NCBI GenBank assembly: GCA_964579245.1 | Contig: CAZOFY010000033.1 | Location: 1-24,288 of the forward strand | Source of the DNA: Firm-13 sp964579245 | GTDB taxonomy: Bacteria > Bacillota > Clostridia > Saccharofermentanales > Saccharofermentanaceae | DNA length: 24,288 nucleotides | Reading direction: 5' to 3' | Shown: in pieces, positions 24,247 to 24,288 of the stretch | How the letters are laid out: every line of letters begins with the position of its first letter | Position numbering within the stretch: position 1 is the first letter of the stretch | The notes under the pieces: model-generated | The model's database searches: none | What the model saw: only the letters and a program-made list of their open reading frames with translations | What the model was told of the DNA's origin: nothing | Position numbers and translations under genes: made by a program

Positions 24247-24288
24247 AAAAAAGCCGCCAGAAAGCCTTGCTGCCAAGGAGTTCTGACG
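24247..24288 (-). terminator. Minus-strand terminator of a gene beyond the right edge
   Basis: CAGAA (24258-24262) pairs with TTCTG (24281-24285) and CCTTG (24265-24269) with CAAGG (24274-24278), with a small two-by-two internal loop and a CTGC tetraloop. On the minus strand the stem is followed by TTTTTT (24252-24247). It implies a minus-strand gene just outside the window, ending here. Confidence 0.75.

Noticed and set aside
23968..24276. Minus-strand open frame of about 100 codons, Arg-rich in the middle, across the small-RNA candidate and the uvsE end
   Set aside because: It runs through two terminator hairpins and antisense into uvsE, has no ribosome site at either ATG, and its coding stretch coincides with the base-paired RNA structure.
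1..24288. CRISPR arrays, insertion sequences, prophage or defence genes
   Set aside because: No regularly spaced repeats, transposase, integrase, toxin-antitoxin or restriction genes were seen; gene content and expression signals look like backbone.

Overview
The window looks like chromosomal backbone from an anaerobic, low-to-moderate GC Firmicute, most likely class Clostridia. This is inferred from gene content: indolepyruvate:ferredoxin oxidoreductase with a double-ACT protein, a YnbB-type PLP enzyme, SepF next to YggS, type II pantothenate kinase, HemZ, and Gram-positive SbcD/SbcC and UvsE. Strong GGAGG-like ribosome sites and TTGACA/TATAAT-like promoters agree. I saw no insertion sequence, phage gene, integrase or CRISPR array.

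Layout, left to right. (1) 1-1890: a sodium:solute symporter ending at a strong terminator, with a possible minus-strand gene running off the left edge. (2) 1900-8575: a tight plus-strand run of iorA, iorB, a double-ACT protein, a YnbB-like PLP lyase, a membrane-anchored HlyD-like protein and the PLP-binding protein YggS. Several junctions overlap, which suggests translational coupling. (3) 8666-10992: sepF with its own promoter and a terminator-like leader hairpin, then type II pantothenate kinase and a DUF1624-type acyltransferase membrane protein. (4) 11057-13640: a DUF3810 membrane zincin overlapping hemZ. (5) 13760-15790: tRNA-Pro(TGG), a PiT phosphate permease and its DUF47 partner, closed by a strong terminator. 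(6) 15803-17711, minus strand: UDP-galactopyranose mutase and a family 2 glycosyltransferase. (7) 17902-18642: tcdA. (8) 18682-22580, minus strand: sbcD-sbcC. (9) 22791-24044: uvsE with an extra C-terminal domain. (10) 24045-24288: no convincing protein, but two minus-strand intrinsic terminators about 190 bases apart, with a highly structured segment between them that looks like a small RNA gene.

Functional links. IorAB oxidatively decarboxylates aryl pyruvates from aromatic amino acids; the ACT protein probably senses an amino acid, and the PLP enzyme plus YggS give this run an amino-acid/PLP theme. PiT and DUF47 form a phosphate uptake pair. Glf supplies UDP-galactofuranose for a surface glycan. 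SbcCD and UvsE form a divergent DNA-repair pair. The least explained items are the small-RNA candidate at the right end, the UvsE C-terminal fusion, and the sepF leader hairpin.
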